Below, piece by piece: positions 53,829 through 64,000 of a stretch of 64,000 nt of DNA; positions within the stretch are counted from its first letter, which is position 1, and every line of letters starts with the position of its first letter. The stretch comes from Lichenicola sp965198655. GTDB lineage: Bacteria > Pseudomonadota > Alphaproteobacteria > Acetobacterales > Acetobacteraceae. The position numbers and the translations under genes were made by a program. The notes below the pieces were generated by a model. It was not told the DNA's origin. It was given only the letters and a program-made list of their open reading frames with translations, and made no database searches. The stretch is taken from assembly GCA_965198655.1 (NCBI GenBank), contig OZ240668.1, positions 1,178,001-1,242,000 on the forward strand. Direction: 5' to 3'.

Positions 53829-53875
53829 TCTCCCGTCGGACGCGCCGGCAGGACCGGCAGCGTCCGACCAGGTGG

Positions 53876-54750
53876 TCAGGCCTTGAGCGCGTTGATCATG
53901 GTCTCGCCGAGCAGCGAGGGGCTGGACGCGACGTGGATGCCAGCCGACCGCATCGCCTCGATCTTGGCCGCCGCAGTGTCGTTGCCGCCGGTGATCACCG
54001 CGCCGGCGTGACCCATGCGGCGTCCCGGCGGGGCGGTGGCGCCGGCGATGAAGCCGACGGTCGGCTTCTTCACCGCGTTGTCGCGCAGGAAGTGCGCGGC
54101 GTTGATCTCCGAGGCGCCGCCGATCTCGCCGATCATGACGATCGACTCCGTTTCCGGGTCGTGCAGGAACATCTCCAGCACGTCGATGAAGTCGAGCCCC
54201 TTCACCGGGTCGCCGCCGATGCCGACGCAGGTGCTCTGGCCCAGGCCCACTGCGGTGGTCTGCGCCACCGCCTCGTAGGTCAGGGTGCCGGAGCGCGACA
54301 CGATGCCGACCTTCCCCTTGCGGTGGATGTGGCCCGGCATGATGCCGATCTTGCACTCCTCCGGGGTGATGATGCCGGGGCAGTTCGGGCCGATCAGGAT
54401 GCTCGGGCTGTTCTTCAGCGCCGCCTTGACCCGCACCATGTCCAGCACCGGGATGCCCTCGGTGATGCACACGATCAGCGGCATCTCGGCGGCGATGGCT
54501 TCCAGGATGGAGTCGGCCGCGAACGGCGGCGGCACGTAGATCACCGTGGCGGTGGCGCCGGTATGCTCGCGCGCCTCGGCCACGGTGTCGAACACCGGCA
54601 GGTCGAGATGGGTGGAGCCGCCCTTTCCGGGCGTGACGCCGCCGACCATCTTGGTGCCGTAGGCGATCGCCTGCTCGGCGTGGAAGGTGCCCTGGGAGCC
54701 GGTGAAGCCCTGGGTGATGACCTTGGTGTTCTTGTCGACCAGGACCGACA

Positions 54751-54751
<1 letters not shown>
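53876..54751 (-). CDS. sucD: succinate-CoA ligase, alpha subunit
   Basis: 291 residues. The CoA-binding N-terminus has TKVITQGFTGSQGTFHAEQAIAYGTKMVGGV; the active-site His is in APPGRRMGHAGAVITGG; PNCPGIITPEECKIGIMPGHIH is typical. With SucC it converts succinyl-CoA to succinate with nucleotide triphosphate formation in the TCA cycle. Its ATG overlaps the sucC stop by one base (TGATG). Confidence 0.97.
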
Positions 54752-55965
<1,214 letters not shown>

Positions 55966-56173
55966 GCCGCGCGGGCTCCTTGCGGGTGTCCTGCGTCCAG
56001 CGGCGCAGGATCGGGCGATCGCTGTTCGGACGGTTTGCCTCCGCTCGTCGGCAAAGTCACGCTGCGCTGCACAATCCTGCACGTCCTGGCCGGCCGGTCC
56101 TGGCGCTGGTCTTCCGGCCGGGTGCCGGACGGTGGCATGATGGGGCAGGCGACGCCGGAAGGGCAGCAGGCTC

Positions 56174-57058
56174 ATGAAGCATTGGCGGATCGAGGACGTG
56201 GCGTGGGACCGGTTCGAGCCGGGCCGCGTGGACGCGGACGTGCTGCGCCTGGTGAAGGCGGCGTCGGTGGTGGAGCGCAACGGGGTGGACTACGCCGCCT
56301 ACCTGAACAACGTGTTCACCGACGATCCGGACTTCCAGCGCGCGGCCGACAACTGGGCGGTGGAGGAGGTGCAGCACGGCGACGCGCTCGGACAATGGGC
56401 AATGCTGGCCGACCCCGCCTGGAACTACCCGGCGGCGTTCGAGCGCTATCGCAACTCGTATCACATCCCGATCGAGGTGGACGCCTCGGTGCGCGGCTCG
56501 CGCACCGGCGAGCTGATCGCGCGCTGCATGGTCGAGACCGGCACGTCGAGCTTCTACACCGCCCTCGCGGACGCCACCGACGAGCCGGTGCTGAAGACGA
56601 TCTCCAAGCAGATCGCCGCCGACGAGTATCGGCACTTCAAGCTGTTCTACGACCACATGCACCGCTACCTGAAGCGGGAGAAGCTTGGCGTGGTGGCGCG
56701 CACGCGGATCGCGCTCGGGCGGGTGACGGAAAGCGAGGACGACGAGCTCGCCTACGCCTATCACTGCACCAACGAGCCGGACGGGACCCTCTACGACCAC
56801 ACCCGCTGCATCGCGGCGTACATGTCGCGGGCGATGGGCTACTACCAGTATCGCCACATCGAGCGGGCGATGGGGATGATGTTCAAGACCATCGGCTTCA
56901 CCCCGCGCGGCCGGGTGTCGCGCGGCGCCTCGCGGCTCGCCTTTGCGGCGATGCGCAGGCGAGGCCGGAAGTTCGGGCGGGTGGCGCGGGACCGGCCGGC
57001 GGTGGCGGTTGCGGTGCCGGGCGAAGTGCCAGGCGAGGTGGCCGCCGCGACGCCTTGA
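56174..57058 (+). CDS. ferritin-like di-iron protein (acyl-ACP desaturase-like)
   Basis: 294 residues, mostly helical. NWAVEEVQHGDALGQW (EExxH) and QIAADEYRHFKLFYDHMHRYL (ExxH) supply two halves of a di-iron site, with further Glu residues at VVERNG and VETGTSSF. It resembles acyl-ACP desaturase/ferritin-like proteins of unknown substrate. The tail is Arg/Val-rich and variable. ATG 56174 has only a weak ribosome site. 58 nt before the M13 peptidase gene and possibly co-transcribed. Confidence 0.8.
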   Translation: MKHWRIEDVAWDRFEPGRVDADVLRLVKAASVVERNGVDYAAYLNNVFTDDPDFQRAADNWAVEEVQHGDALGQWAMLADPAWNYPAAFERYRNSYHIPIEVDASVRGSRTGELIARCMVETGTSSFYTALADATDEPVLKTISKQIAADEYRHFKLFYDHMHRYLKREKLGVVARTRIALGRVTESEDDELAYAYHCTNEPDGTLYDHTRCIAAYMSRAMGYYQYRHIERAMGMMFKTIGFTPRGRVSRGASRLAFAAMRRRGRKFGRVARDRPAVAVAVPGEVPGEVAAATP

Positions 57059-57116
57059 CACGATCCCGCTCCTTCCGGTCCTGCTGTGGCGTTGCAACGA
57101 GGCGGGAAGGCGGCAC

Positions 57117-59231
57117 GTGGAACCTCCATACGAACGGAACGGACGCGCAGGATCTGCCCGCCTGCTGCTGCTGGCGGCGACCAGCCTTTGCCTGCTGGGG
57201 GCGGCCGCGCGGGCACAGCCGGTGGCGCCCTCGACCACGTCGCGGGTCGCGATCTCGGTTGACGCGGCGCCGGCCCACGCGTTCGCGCCCTGGGGCTTCA
57301 ATCTCCCCGGCCGCGACACGGGCGTGAAGCCGGGGAACGACTTCTTCGGCTATGCCGACGGCACCGCGGTGACGCGTATGGTGATACCGGGCGACCACAC
57401 CTCCTGGGGCGCGTTCAACATCCTGGCCGACCTGTCGCGGGTCCGGGTGCAGGAGATCCTGAAATCGGTGTCGGCCGATCCGGCCAAGAACCCGGTCACG
57501 GTCGAGCAGAAGCTGGGCGCGTTCTACGCCGCGTTCATGGACCAGGCGGCGGTGGAAGCGCGCGGCGCGCAGCCGATGCGGGCCGACCTCGACGCGGTCC
57601 GGGCGGTCGGCGACCGCCCGGCGTTCGCGGCCCTGCTCGGCGACGCGCAGCACGGCTACGGCACCTCGCTGTTCGACGTGTCGATCCAGCCGGACGCCAA
57701 GGACCCGACCCGCTACGCGATCGGGCTCGGGCAGGCCGGGCTCGGCCTGCCCGACCGCGACTACTACCTCCAGCCGAGCTTCGCCGACAAGAAGGCCGCC
57801 TACCAGGCCTACGTGGCGCAGCTCCTGCACATGATCGACTGGCCCGGAGCGGACGCGCAGGCGGGTGCCGTGGTGGCGTTCGAGACACGGCTGGCGCAGG
57901 CGCACTGGGCGCGGGCGGACCGGCGCGATCCGGACCGGACCTACAACCCGGTCGCGGTCGCGGCGCTGCAACACGACGCCCCCCGGTTCGACTGGGCAAC
58001 GTTCCTGGCCCATGCCGGTCTCGCCCGTGCCGACACGCTGGTGCTGGCGGAGAAGTCGGCGGTGCTGGCGGAGGCGGGCGTCGCCGCCGATACCGACCTC
58101 GCCGTCCTGCGTTCCTGGCTCGCGTTCCACCTGGCCGACAACGCCGCCGGTGACCTGTCGCAACCCTTCGTCGACGCGTCGTTCGGGTTCCACGGCAGGA
58201 CGCTGTCCGGCCAGCCGGAGCTCGAAGCGCGCTGGAAGCGGGCGGTCGCCGCCACCAGCGGCGCCATGGGCATGGCGATCGGCCGCGTCTACGTCGCCCG
58301 CTACTTCCCGCCCGAGGAGAAGGCGGCGATGACCACGCTGACCGCGGAGCTCAAGGACGCGTTCCGGGTGCGGCTGCAGCACAACGCCTGGATGAGCCCG
58401 TCCACCCGGCAGGCGGCGCTACGGAAGCTCGACCACCAGTTGATCCTGATCGGCTATCCGGACAAGTGGCGGGATTATTCCGGGCTGTCGGTGCGGCCTG
58501 ACGACCTGTACGGCAACGCCGAGCGGGCGATCGCCTTCGAGTGGGCCTATCAGGTCGGGCATCTCGGCCATCCCGTCGACCGCACCGAGTGGGACATGAC
58601 GCCGCAGACGGTGAACGCCTACAACGCGCCCGATTTCGACGAGGTGGTGTTCCCGGCCGCCATCCTGCAGCCGCCGTTCTTCAACAAGGACGCGGACCCG
58701 GCGATCAACTACGGCGCGATCGGCGGCGTCATCGGCCATGAGATGACGCACAGCTTCGACGACGAGGGGCGCAAGTTCGACGAGAACGGGCGGCTGCACG
58801 ACTGGTGGACCGCGGACGACGCCAAGCGGTTCGCGGCGCGCGCCGACCGGCTCGGCGCGCAGTTCGACGCGCTCACGCCGTTCCCCGGCCTGCACGTGAA
58901 CGGCCGCCTGACCATGGGCGAGAACATCGCCGACCTGGGCGGGCTGACCCTGGCGCTGGACGCCTACCACGCCTTCCTGCACGGCAGCGCGGCGCCGGTG
59001 ATCGACGGGCTGACCGGCGACCAGCGCGTGTTCCTGGGATGGGCGCAGGTGTGGCGGCAGAAGGTGCGCCCGGACCGGGCGAAGATGCTGCTGGTCACCG
59101 ATCCGCACTCGCCGCCGTTCGCCCGGGTGGACATGCCGATGCACAACATCGACGGCTGGTACAAGGCCTGGAACGTCAACGCGGGCGACAAGCTCTACCT
59201 CGCGCCGAAGGACCGGGCGCAGATCTGGTAG
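57117..59231 (+). CDS. M13 family zinc metallopeptidase (neprilysin/PepO-like)
   Basis: 704 residues with a signal peptide (ARLLLLAATSLCLLGAAARAQ), so secreted or periplasmic. Peptidase_M13 parts are clear: LGLPDRDYYL, NAYNAPDFDEVVFPAAILQPPFFN, GGVIGHEMTHSFDDEGRKFD (HExxH zinc site) and TMGENIADLGGL (third ligand Glu). C-terminal DKLYLAPKDRAQIW. It cleaves peptides. GTG 57117 has a strong GGAAGG site and gives the signal peptide; the open frame upstream overlaps the previous gene. Confidence 0.93.
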   Translation: MEPPYERNGRAGSARLLLLAATSLCLLGAAARAQPVAPSTTSRVAISVDAAPAHAFAPWGFNLPGRDTGVKPGNDFFGYADGTAVTRMVIPGDHTSWGAFNILADLSRVRVQEILKSVSADPAKNPVTVEQKLGAFYAAFMDQAAVEARGAQPMRADLDAVRAVGDRPAFAALLGDAQHGYGTSLFDVSIQPDAKDPTRYAIGLGQAGLGLPDRDYYLQPSFADKKAAYQAYVAQLLHMIDWPGADAQAGAVVAFETRLAQAHWARADRRDPDRTYNPVAVAALQHDAPRFDWATFLAHAGLARADTLVLAEKSAVLAEAGVAADTDLAVLRSWLAFHLADNAAGDLSQPFVDASFGFHGRTLSGQPELEARWKRAVAATSGAMGMAIGRVYVARYFPPEEKAAMTTLTAELKDAFRVRLQHNAWMSPSTRQAALRKLDHQLILIGYPDKWRDYSGLSVRPDDLYGNAERAIAFEWAYQVGHLGHPVDRTEWDMTPQTVNAYNAPDFDEVVFPAAILQPPFFNKDADPAINYGAIGGVIGHEMTHSFDDEGRKFDENGRLHDWWTADDAKRFAARADRLGAQFDALTPFPGLHVNGRLTMGENIADLGGLTLALDAYHAFLHGSAAPVIDGLTGDQRVFLGWAQVWRQKVRPDRAKMLLVTDPHSPPFARVDMPMHNIDGWYKAWNVNAGDKLYLAPKDRAQIW

Positions 59232-59243
59232 ACGCAGGCTCCT

Positions 59244-59347
59244 AGAACAGATCCCGATCAGGTGAACTCACCTGAACGGGTAAAGATGCTCGTCAAGACA
59301 ACGAGCCAGAGCATGGAAGTGAGCCCCGAGCGAACGAGAAATGCTCT
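59244..59347. repeat. palindromic repeat, family A copy 2
   Basis: About 104 bp matching 26664-26765 in the same orientation: AGAACAGATCCCGATCAGGT, GAACTCACCTGAACGGGT, AAGATGCTCGTCAAGACAAC, AAGTGAGCCCCGAGCGAACG and ATGCTCT. It lies between two convergent genes (M13 peptidase and TIGR02302 protein). Terminal ends are imperfect inverted repeats. Confidence 0.85.
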
Positions 59348-59353
59348 AGGCAG

Positions 59354-62149
59354 TCAGAACGACTTGAGCAGCCGGTCGAGGTAGTCGAGCTCGGACGGCG
59401 GCCGGGTGCGGTCGCTGTCGCGGCGGCGGAGCTCCTGCTCGATCTCGCGCGAGCGCGCCGGCGCCGCCTGGTCCGGCAGGTGGGTCTCGTCGCCGTCGTC
59501 CATGCCGGCATGGCCCGACGCCAGGTGCCGCCCGAGCGGGTCGCGGTCGCCCTGCTCCTCCTGCCCGTCGGAATCCTGGTCGCCCGGCTCGTTGCCGGCA
59601 CCGTCCTCGCCGCCCGGCAGCAGCGCCAGGCCGGTCCCCGCCTGGTGTCCGGAACTCATGGCGCTGCGCATCTGCTGCGCGCCCTGCTGCAGCGCCGACA
59701 GCGCCTGCACCTGCGCCTGCGCGGCGCTGCCGTCCTCGCCCTTGGCCAGGGCGGCGTGGGCCTGCGCCATCGCCGTGGCCGCCTTGGCGAGCGAGTCCGC
59801 CTTCTTGCCGGTCAGCGCCTGGAACTCGGTGGCAAGCTCGTCCAGCGCCCGTCGCAGCACGTGCTGGGCGTGGCGATCCGTTTGCCGCGCCGCGTCCGCC
59901 TGCTGTCCTGATCCCTGCTGTTCCGGTCGCTGCTGACCCGGTGCCTGTTGCCCCGGTCCCTGCTGTCCTGGCGCCTGTCCGGGCCTGGCGTCCGGAGCCG
60001 GCGCGTCGCCCATCGGCACGCCGAGCTGCTGCATCAGCCGGCGGGTCGCGGGATCCATCGCCGCGCTGTCCGTTCCGCCCGGCGGGGTGCCGCCCGCGGC
60101 CGCGTCCTCGCCGTCGTCCGCGCCGGGCTGGGCATCCAGCCCGTCCTGCGCCCTGGCGCGGTCCTGCTGCGCTTGTCGCCCCTGCGCGTGGTCGAGCAGG
60201 GCCGACTGCCGCTGCACTAGGTCCCGCACCGCCGCCATCTGGTCGCGCGCCTGCGCTTGCGCCTGCGCCTGTTGCTGCGCGGCCTGGAAGTCCTCTGGCG
60301 TCGCCACGCGCATGTGCTCCAGCATCGCCTGCATCTGCGACAGCTCGCGCATCGCTTCATCGGCGTGGCCGGACGCGGCGTCGTCCTGTATCTTCTTCAT
60401 CATGCGGCCGAGCGCGTCGCCGCCGAACGCCGACGGGTCCGGCATCGGCGGCGTCGCCGCGTGGTTCCGCGCCGCCTGCGCCGCCAGCGCCTGCATCCGG
60501 CGGGCGATCGCCTGCTTCAGGGCGGCGATGCGTTGCTGCAACTCGGACTGCTCGGCGGCCGATTGTCCCTTCTGGCCGAGCTGGCGCATGTGCTCGATCT
60601 GCGCCGACAGCCGCTCCTGCGCCGCGCGCACCTCCAGCGCCGCCCGCGCTCCGGCACGGTCGTTGTGCAGCCCGTCCTCCAGCGCCAGGGCCAACTGCCA
60701 GAGCCGGTCCGACGCCTCGTCACGCGCGCCTTTCGCGCGGTCTGCCGCGCGGTCGGCCAGCCTGAGCAGGGAAGCGTCAGTGCTCAGGTTCAGGAACAGG
60801 CTGGAGTCTTGCGCGAACGCGCCCGGCGTGTCGCCCAGCGCCTGCAGGTCGTCGGCGACTTCCGCTGGCGCCTCCCGGCCGAGCGCCAGCCGGCGGCGCA
60901 GGTCCAGCACCGCGCGCGCCAGGGGGTTGCGAAAGGTTCGGGACGGCAGGGTGAAGCGGACCTCGGCGCTGCGGCCGGACCGGCCGGTGGCGTCGGTGGC
61001 GACCAGCACCGCGGTCACCGCGTCGCCCGCCCAGGGATCGGCGGACAGGTCCGGCGTGGCGACGCCGCGTGCTGCGGTGGGCAGGCCCGGCAACGGGATC
61101 GGCACGCGCAGCACGCGCTCCGATTGGCCGTTATCGGCCAGGCGCAGCTCTGCGGTCAGGGTCTGCACGCCGTAGCGATGCGACACCGACCAGGGCAGCT
61201 TGGTGTGCCAGGGCAGGTCGGCGGCCGGGCCGGGCGCGCCGTTCCAGCGCACGACCGGGATCGGGATCGGCTGCACCGTGATGTGCCAGTCCGCCAGCCG
61301 GTAGCCGGCGGCCCGGATCACCACCGGGGTGTCGACGGTGAGCAGCCGGTCCAGGCTCCAGCTCCGCTCCGACAGGGCGTGGAAGCGCGCGGGTTCGGAG
61401 CCGCGCAGGGTCAGTGCCGGCTCGGTGGCGGTGCCGGTGAGGCTGGCGCTCAGCCGGGCGCCGGCGGGCACGGTGTAGCGTCCGTTCGGGTCGGTGAGGA
61501 AGATCGGCGCGCCGCCGGCGTAGTCCGGCGGGGTGATCCAGGCCTGGAGCTGGGGCTTCGGTCCGAGCGGCACCGCAAGGCCCGGCCAGAAGCCGGACGC
61601 GATGCGGATCGGCGCGTCCCGTCCGGCCAGGAACAGCGATCCGGCCAGCGCCAGCAGCAGCAGCGGGGCGAGCCGGTAACGGTCATGCGCGCGCACGCGC
61701 AGGCGGGGTGGGCCGGCCTGGAGGCGACGCAGCCCGGCCTCGGTGCGTCGCAGGTGCGCCTGCCAGATCAGGCTGGCCTCGTCGCCAGGGCTACCGGCCG
61801 AGACCGGGTGGTCGGACAAGGTGGACACCGGGCGGTGCGGCAGGCGCGAGGCACGCTCGATCCGCCCGTCGCGCATCAACACGGACGGGCTGCGCAGGCG
61901 GCGCAGGCGATGGTGCAGCGACCGCGCCAACCAAGCCGCAACCGCCAGCAGCAGCAGGGCGTGCAGCCAGCCCGGCAGGCGCTGCGGCAGGGTCAGCAGC
62001 GACGACACCACCAGCCCGAGCAGCACGCCCAGGGCGGGCAGCACCGCCGGCCACGCTTGCTCGATCCAGAGCACGCGCCCGGCGTTGCGGCGCGCCCGGT
62101 GCAGCAAGGGCATGGCGGCGGCGCCGGGGGCCTGGGGGAGCAGGCTCAT
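59354..62149 (-). CDS. TIGR02302 / DUF4175 family membrane protein
   Basis: 931 residues. The N-terminal part has membrane helices (WPAVLPALGVLLGLVVSSLLTL, ALLLLAVAAWLARSL, LAPLLLLALAGSLFLAG). An extracytoplasmic region with LQAWITPPDYAGGAPIFL follows, then a long helical, Gln/Ala-rich second half with low-complexity Pro-Gly-Gln tracts and a final LDYLDRLLKSF. This layout fits the alphaproteobacterial TIGR02302 family of unknown function. ATG 62149 overlaps the lysA stop by 4 nt (ATGA); lysA adjacency is common for the family. Confidence 0.88.
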   Translation of the reverse strand: MSLLPQAPGAAAMPLLHRARRNAGRVLWIEQAWPAVLPALGVLLGLVVSSLLTLPQRLPGWLHALLLLAVAAWLARSLHHRLRRLRSPSVLMRDGRIERASRLPHRPVSTLSDHPVSAGSPGDEASLIWQAHLRRTEAGLRRLQAGPPRLRVRAHDRYRLAPLLLLALAGSLFLAGRDAPIRIASGFWPGLAVPLGPKPQLQAWITPPDYAGGAPIFLTDPNGRYTVPAGARLSASLTGTATEPALTLRGSEPARFHALSERSWSLDRLLTVDTPVVIRAAGYRLADWHITVQPIPIPVVRWNGAPGPAADLPWHTKLPWSVSHRYGVQTLTAELRLADNGQSERVLRVPIPLPGLPTAARGVATPDLSADPWAGDAVTAVLVATDATGRSGRSAEVRFTLPSRTFRNPLARAVLDLRRRLALGREAPAEVADDLQALGDTPGAFAQDSSLFLNLSTDASLLRLADRAADRAKGARDEASDRLWQLALALEDGLHNDRAGARAALEVRAAQERLSAQIEHMRQLGQKGQSAAEQSELQQRIAALKQAIARRMQALAAQAARNHAATPPMPDPSAFGGDALGRMMKKIQDDAASGHADEAMRELSQMQAMLEHMRVATPEDFQAAQQQAQAQAQARDQMAAVRDLVQRQSALLDHAQGRQAQQDRARAQDGLDAQPGADDGEDAAAGGTPPGGTDSAAMDPATRRLMQQLGVPMGDAPAPDARPGQAPGQQGPGQQAPGQQRPEQQGSGQQADAARQTDRHAQHVLRRALDELATEFQALTGKKADSLAKAATAMAQAHAALAKGEDGSAAQAQVQALSALQQGAQQMRSAMSSGHQAGTGLALLPGGEDGAGNEPGDQDSDGQEEQGDRDPLGRHLASGHAGMDDGDETHLPDQAAPARSREIEQELRRRDSDRTRPPSELDYLDRLLKSF

Positions 62150-63510
62150 TCCGCGGTCCCGGCCAGGGGGGAGCCGATCCAGTCCGGCACGCGCTCGCCG
62201 TCCCAAAGTGCTTCCACCGGCTGGCGGGCGCGGGTGGCGGCCCAGCGCTCGCCGTCCACCAGGGCCTGCGCCGCCAGCGGGCGGGCATTGTAGGTCGAGC
62301 TCATCACCGAACCGTAGGCGCCGGTGTCCAGGATCGCCACCAGCGCGCCGCAAGGCAGCTCCGGCAGCAGGCGGTCGCGCGCCAGGGTGTCGCCGGTCTC
62401 GCAGACCGGCCCGACCAGATGCGCCGGCGCCGTTGGCGCTAACGCGTCACGCGCGGACACCGGCACCACGCCGTGCCAGCTATCGTAAAGGCTCGGCCGC
62501 AGCAGGTCGTTCATGGCGCAGTCCAGCACCACGAAGGACGGCGCGCCGGCCCGGCGCTTGACCCGGATCACCCGCGACAACAGCACCCCGGCCGGTGCGA
62601 CCAGCCAGCGTCCCGGCTCCACCAGCAGGCGCAGGCCGAGCCCGCCCAGGGCCGCGCGGATCGCGTGCGCCAGGGCGCGCGGCGATCCCGCCGGCTCGTC
62701 GCGGTAGCTGATGCCGAGGCCGCCGCCGCAGTCCACGGTTGAGACCGCGTGGCCGGCGTCGCGCACCTGCCGCACCAGCCCGGCAATCCGGGCATAGGCG
62801 GCGCGGAACGGCGCCGGGTCGGCGATCTGGCTGCCGATATGCATCGCGAACCCGATCGGCTCGATCCCCCCGAGCGTCGCGGCCAGGGCGTAGAGCCCGG
62901 CCGCCTCGTCGTGCGCGATGCCGAACTTGTCGCCGGCGCGGCCGGTGGAGATCTTGGCGTGGGTGCGGGCGTCCACGTCGGGGTTGACGCGAAGCGCCAC
63001 CCGCGCGGTCCGGCCGGCGCCGACGGCGAGCTCCGACAGGCGATGCAGCTCCTCGCGGCTTTCGACGTTGACCTGGGCGACCTGCGACGACAGCGCCAGC
63101 ATCAGCTCCTCGTCCGACTTGCCGACCCCGGAGAACACGATCCGTCCCGGCGCGATCCCGGCCGCGAGCGCGCGGTGCAGCTCGCCGCCGCTGACCACGT
63201 CGGCGCCTGCGCCCTCGGCCGACAGCGTGCGCAGCACCGCCAGGTGGTCGTTCGCCTTGACCGCGTAGTGCAGCGTCGCGTCGAGGCCGGCCTCGCCGAG
63301 CGCTGCCGACAGCCGGCGGTAGCGGGCGCGCAGGGTGCCGGCGCCGGTCACCCAGGTGGGCGTGCCGAGTTCGCTCGCGATCGCGCCGAGCGCCACCCCT
63401 TCCAGCATCAGCCCGTCGAACGGGTCCATGCGCAACTGCGGACGCGCTGCCAGCAGCTCCGCGACGGTCGGATCGGGCTCGACGTGGAGGATGGGGGCGG
63501 GACTGGCCAT
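62146..63510 (-). CDS. lysA: diaminopimelate decarboxylase
   Basis: 454 residues, fold-type III PLP enzyme. LHYAVKANDHLAVL holds the PLP lysine; FSGVGKSDEEL, FAMHIGSQIAD, VDCGGGLGISY, LLVEPGRWLVA and GPVCETGDTLARD (catalytic Cys, Glu) follow. It makes L-lysine from meso-diaminopimelate, the last step of the pathway. ATG 63510; overlaps the TIGR02302 gene by ATGA. Divergent from cdd. The N-terminus carries about 30 extra residues compared with short homologues. Confidence 0.95.
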   Translation of the reverse strand: MASPAPILHVEPDPTVAELLAARPQLRMDPFDGLMLEGVALGAIASELGTPTWVTGAGTLRARYRRLSAALGEAGLDATLHYAVKANDHLAVLRTLSAEGAGADVVSGGELHRALAAGIAPGRIVFSGVGKSDEELMLALSSQVAQVNVESREELHRLSELAVGAGRTARVALRVNPDVDARTHAKISTGRAGDKFGIAHDEAAGLYALAATLGGIEPIGFAMHIGSQIADPAPFRAAYARIAGLVRQVRDAGHAVSTVDCGGGLGISYRDEPAGSPRALAHAIRAALGGLGLRLLVEPGRWLVAPAGVLLSRVIRVKRRAGAPSFVVLDCAMNDLLRPSLYDSWHGVVPVSARDALAPTAPAHLVGPVCETGDTLARDRLLPELPCGALVAILDTGAYGSVMSSTYNARPLAAQALVDGERWAATRARQPVEALWDGERVPDWIGSPLAGTAE

Positions 63511-63624
63511 GTCGGGAGGATAGGAGCCGCCCCGCCATCCTCCAAGTCTCGCGCGATCCCGCGGCGGCGATGGCGCGGGCCGGGGGAGGCGGGCTAGGCT
63601 CGGCCGCGGGACGGGAGGTCGATA

Positions 63625-64000
63625 GTGGACGGCATGATCGAGGCGGCGCTGGCGGCGCGGGACCGGGCGCACGCGCCGTACTCGCGGTTCCGCGTCGGCG
63701 CGGCGCTGTTGTGCGAGCGCGGGATCGTCCACGCCGGGTGCAACGTCGAGAACGCGGCCTATCCCGAGGGCACCTGCGCCGAGGCGGGTGCGGTCGCCGC
63801 CCTGGTGCTGGCCGGCAGCCGGCGCATCAGGGCGGTGGTGGTCGCCGCCGGCGGCAGCGCGCCCTGCACTCCCTGCGGCGGCTGCCGCCAGAAGATACGC
63901 GAGTTCGCCGAGTCCGGGACTCCGGTGCGAATGGTCGACGCGTCCGGCACCGTGCTGCTGGAGTGCCGCCTGGACGAGCTGCTGCCGCACGCCTTCGGCC
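63625..64000 (+). CDS. cdd: cytidine deaminase (3' end outside window)
   Basis: About 125 codons are present before the window ends, with no stop. GTG 63625 has GGGAGG 7 nt upstream. The zinc site is visible as NAAYPEGTCAEAGAVAAL (Cys and catalytic Glu) and PCTPCGGCRQKI (two Cys), the tetrameric Cdd pattern, with APYSRFRVGAALL before them. It deaminates cytidine and deoxycytidine in pyrimidine salvage. An ATG at 63634 is a less likely start. Confidence 0.93.
   Translation, partial: MDGMIEAALAARDRAHAPYSRFRVGAALLCERGIVHAGCNVENAAYPEGTCAEAGAVAALVLAGSRRIRAVVVAAGGSAPCTPCGGCRQKIREFAESGTPVRMVDASGTVLLECRLDELLPHAFG

Overview
The window is GC-rich bacterial DNA with short intergenic gaps, many 1-20 nt gene overlaps, GTG/TTG starts and a gene set typical of Alphaproteobacteria: a lysA / TIGR02302 (DUF4175) pair, DUF1489, DUF3576, SucCD, Kup and CbtAB under a cobalamin riboswitch. 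Family style and the recurrent palindromic intergenic repeats suggest Acetobacteraceae or a close relative; this is inference, because no rRNA or species marker is present.

Layout. 1-659: end of a ROK-family gene. 758-2972: a decayed, less GC-rich island at the 3' end of a tRNA-Arg(CCU) gene, bounded by a 13-bp copy of the tRNA end. It carries a phage-type GH104 endolysin gene broken by an amber codon, an overlapping gene for a secreted four-cysteine protein, an IS630 remnant and an integrase remnant. 2960-3266: the tRNA gene itself, split in the anticodon loop by a 230-nt group I intron. 3310-8278: housekeeping operon DUF3576-leuS-lptE-holA. 8388-10601: a large BTAD/TolB-like/TPR regulator. 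11096-16825: an Old Yellow Enzyme, a lytic transglycosylase with a SPOR domain, an amber-interrupted serine hydrolase and a methyltransferase. 16880-19252: degenerate and foreign-looking DNA with a hydrolase fragment and a CPBP protease. 19253-26606: a carboxylesterase with an altered nucleophile elbow, DUF1489, an SDR, hemW, kup and the YggS-type PLP protein. 26774-30465: three uncharacterised genes, the outer two paralogous. 30542-35503: rsmB-like, rpe, heparinase II/III-like and glycosyltransferase. 35657-42098: APH(6)-like kinase, a GDSL-family protein lacking its nucleophile, AraC regulator, phosphoesterase, aldo/keto reductase and a small protein. 42278-45024: cysteine synthase and the cobalt locus cbtBA plus a phosphatase-like gene. 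45149-53096: SDRs, AraC regulator, a multi-pass membrane protein, acyltransferase, FNT channel and bioB. 53280-64000: DUF2628, sucCD, ferritin-like protein, M13 peptidase, TIGR02302 protein, lysA and the start of cdd.

Interspersed palindromic repeats fall into four groups (A: 2 copies, B: 3, C: 2, D: 1), mostly at gene ends; one copy of B forms the 5' end of hemW. The strongest unusual items are the intron-split tRNA with its island, the paralogous trio, two genes broken by TAG where Tyr would fit, and two hydrolase-family proteins with altered catalytic serines.
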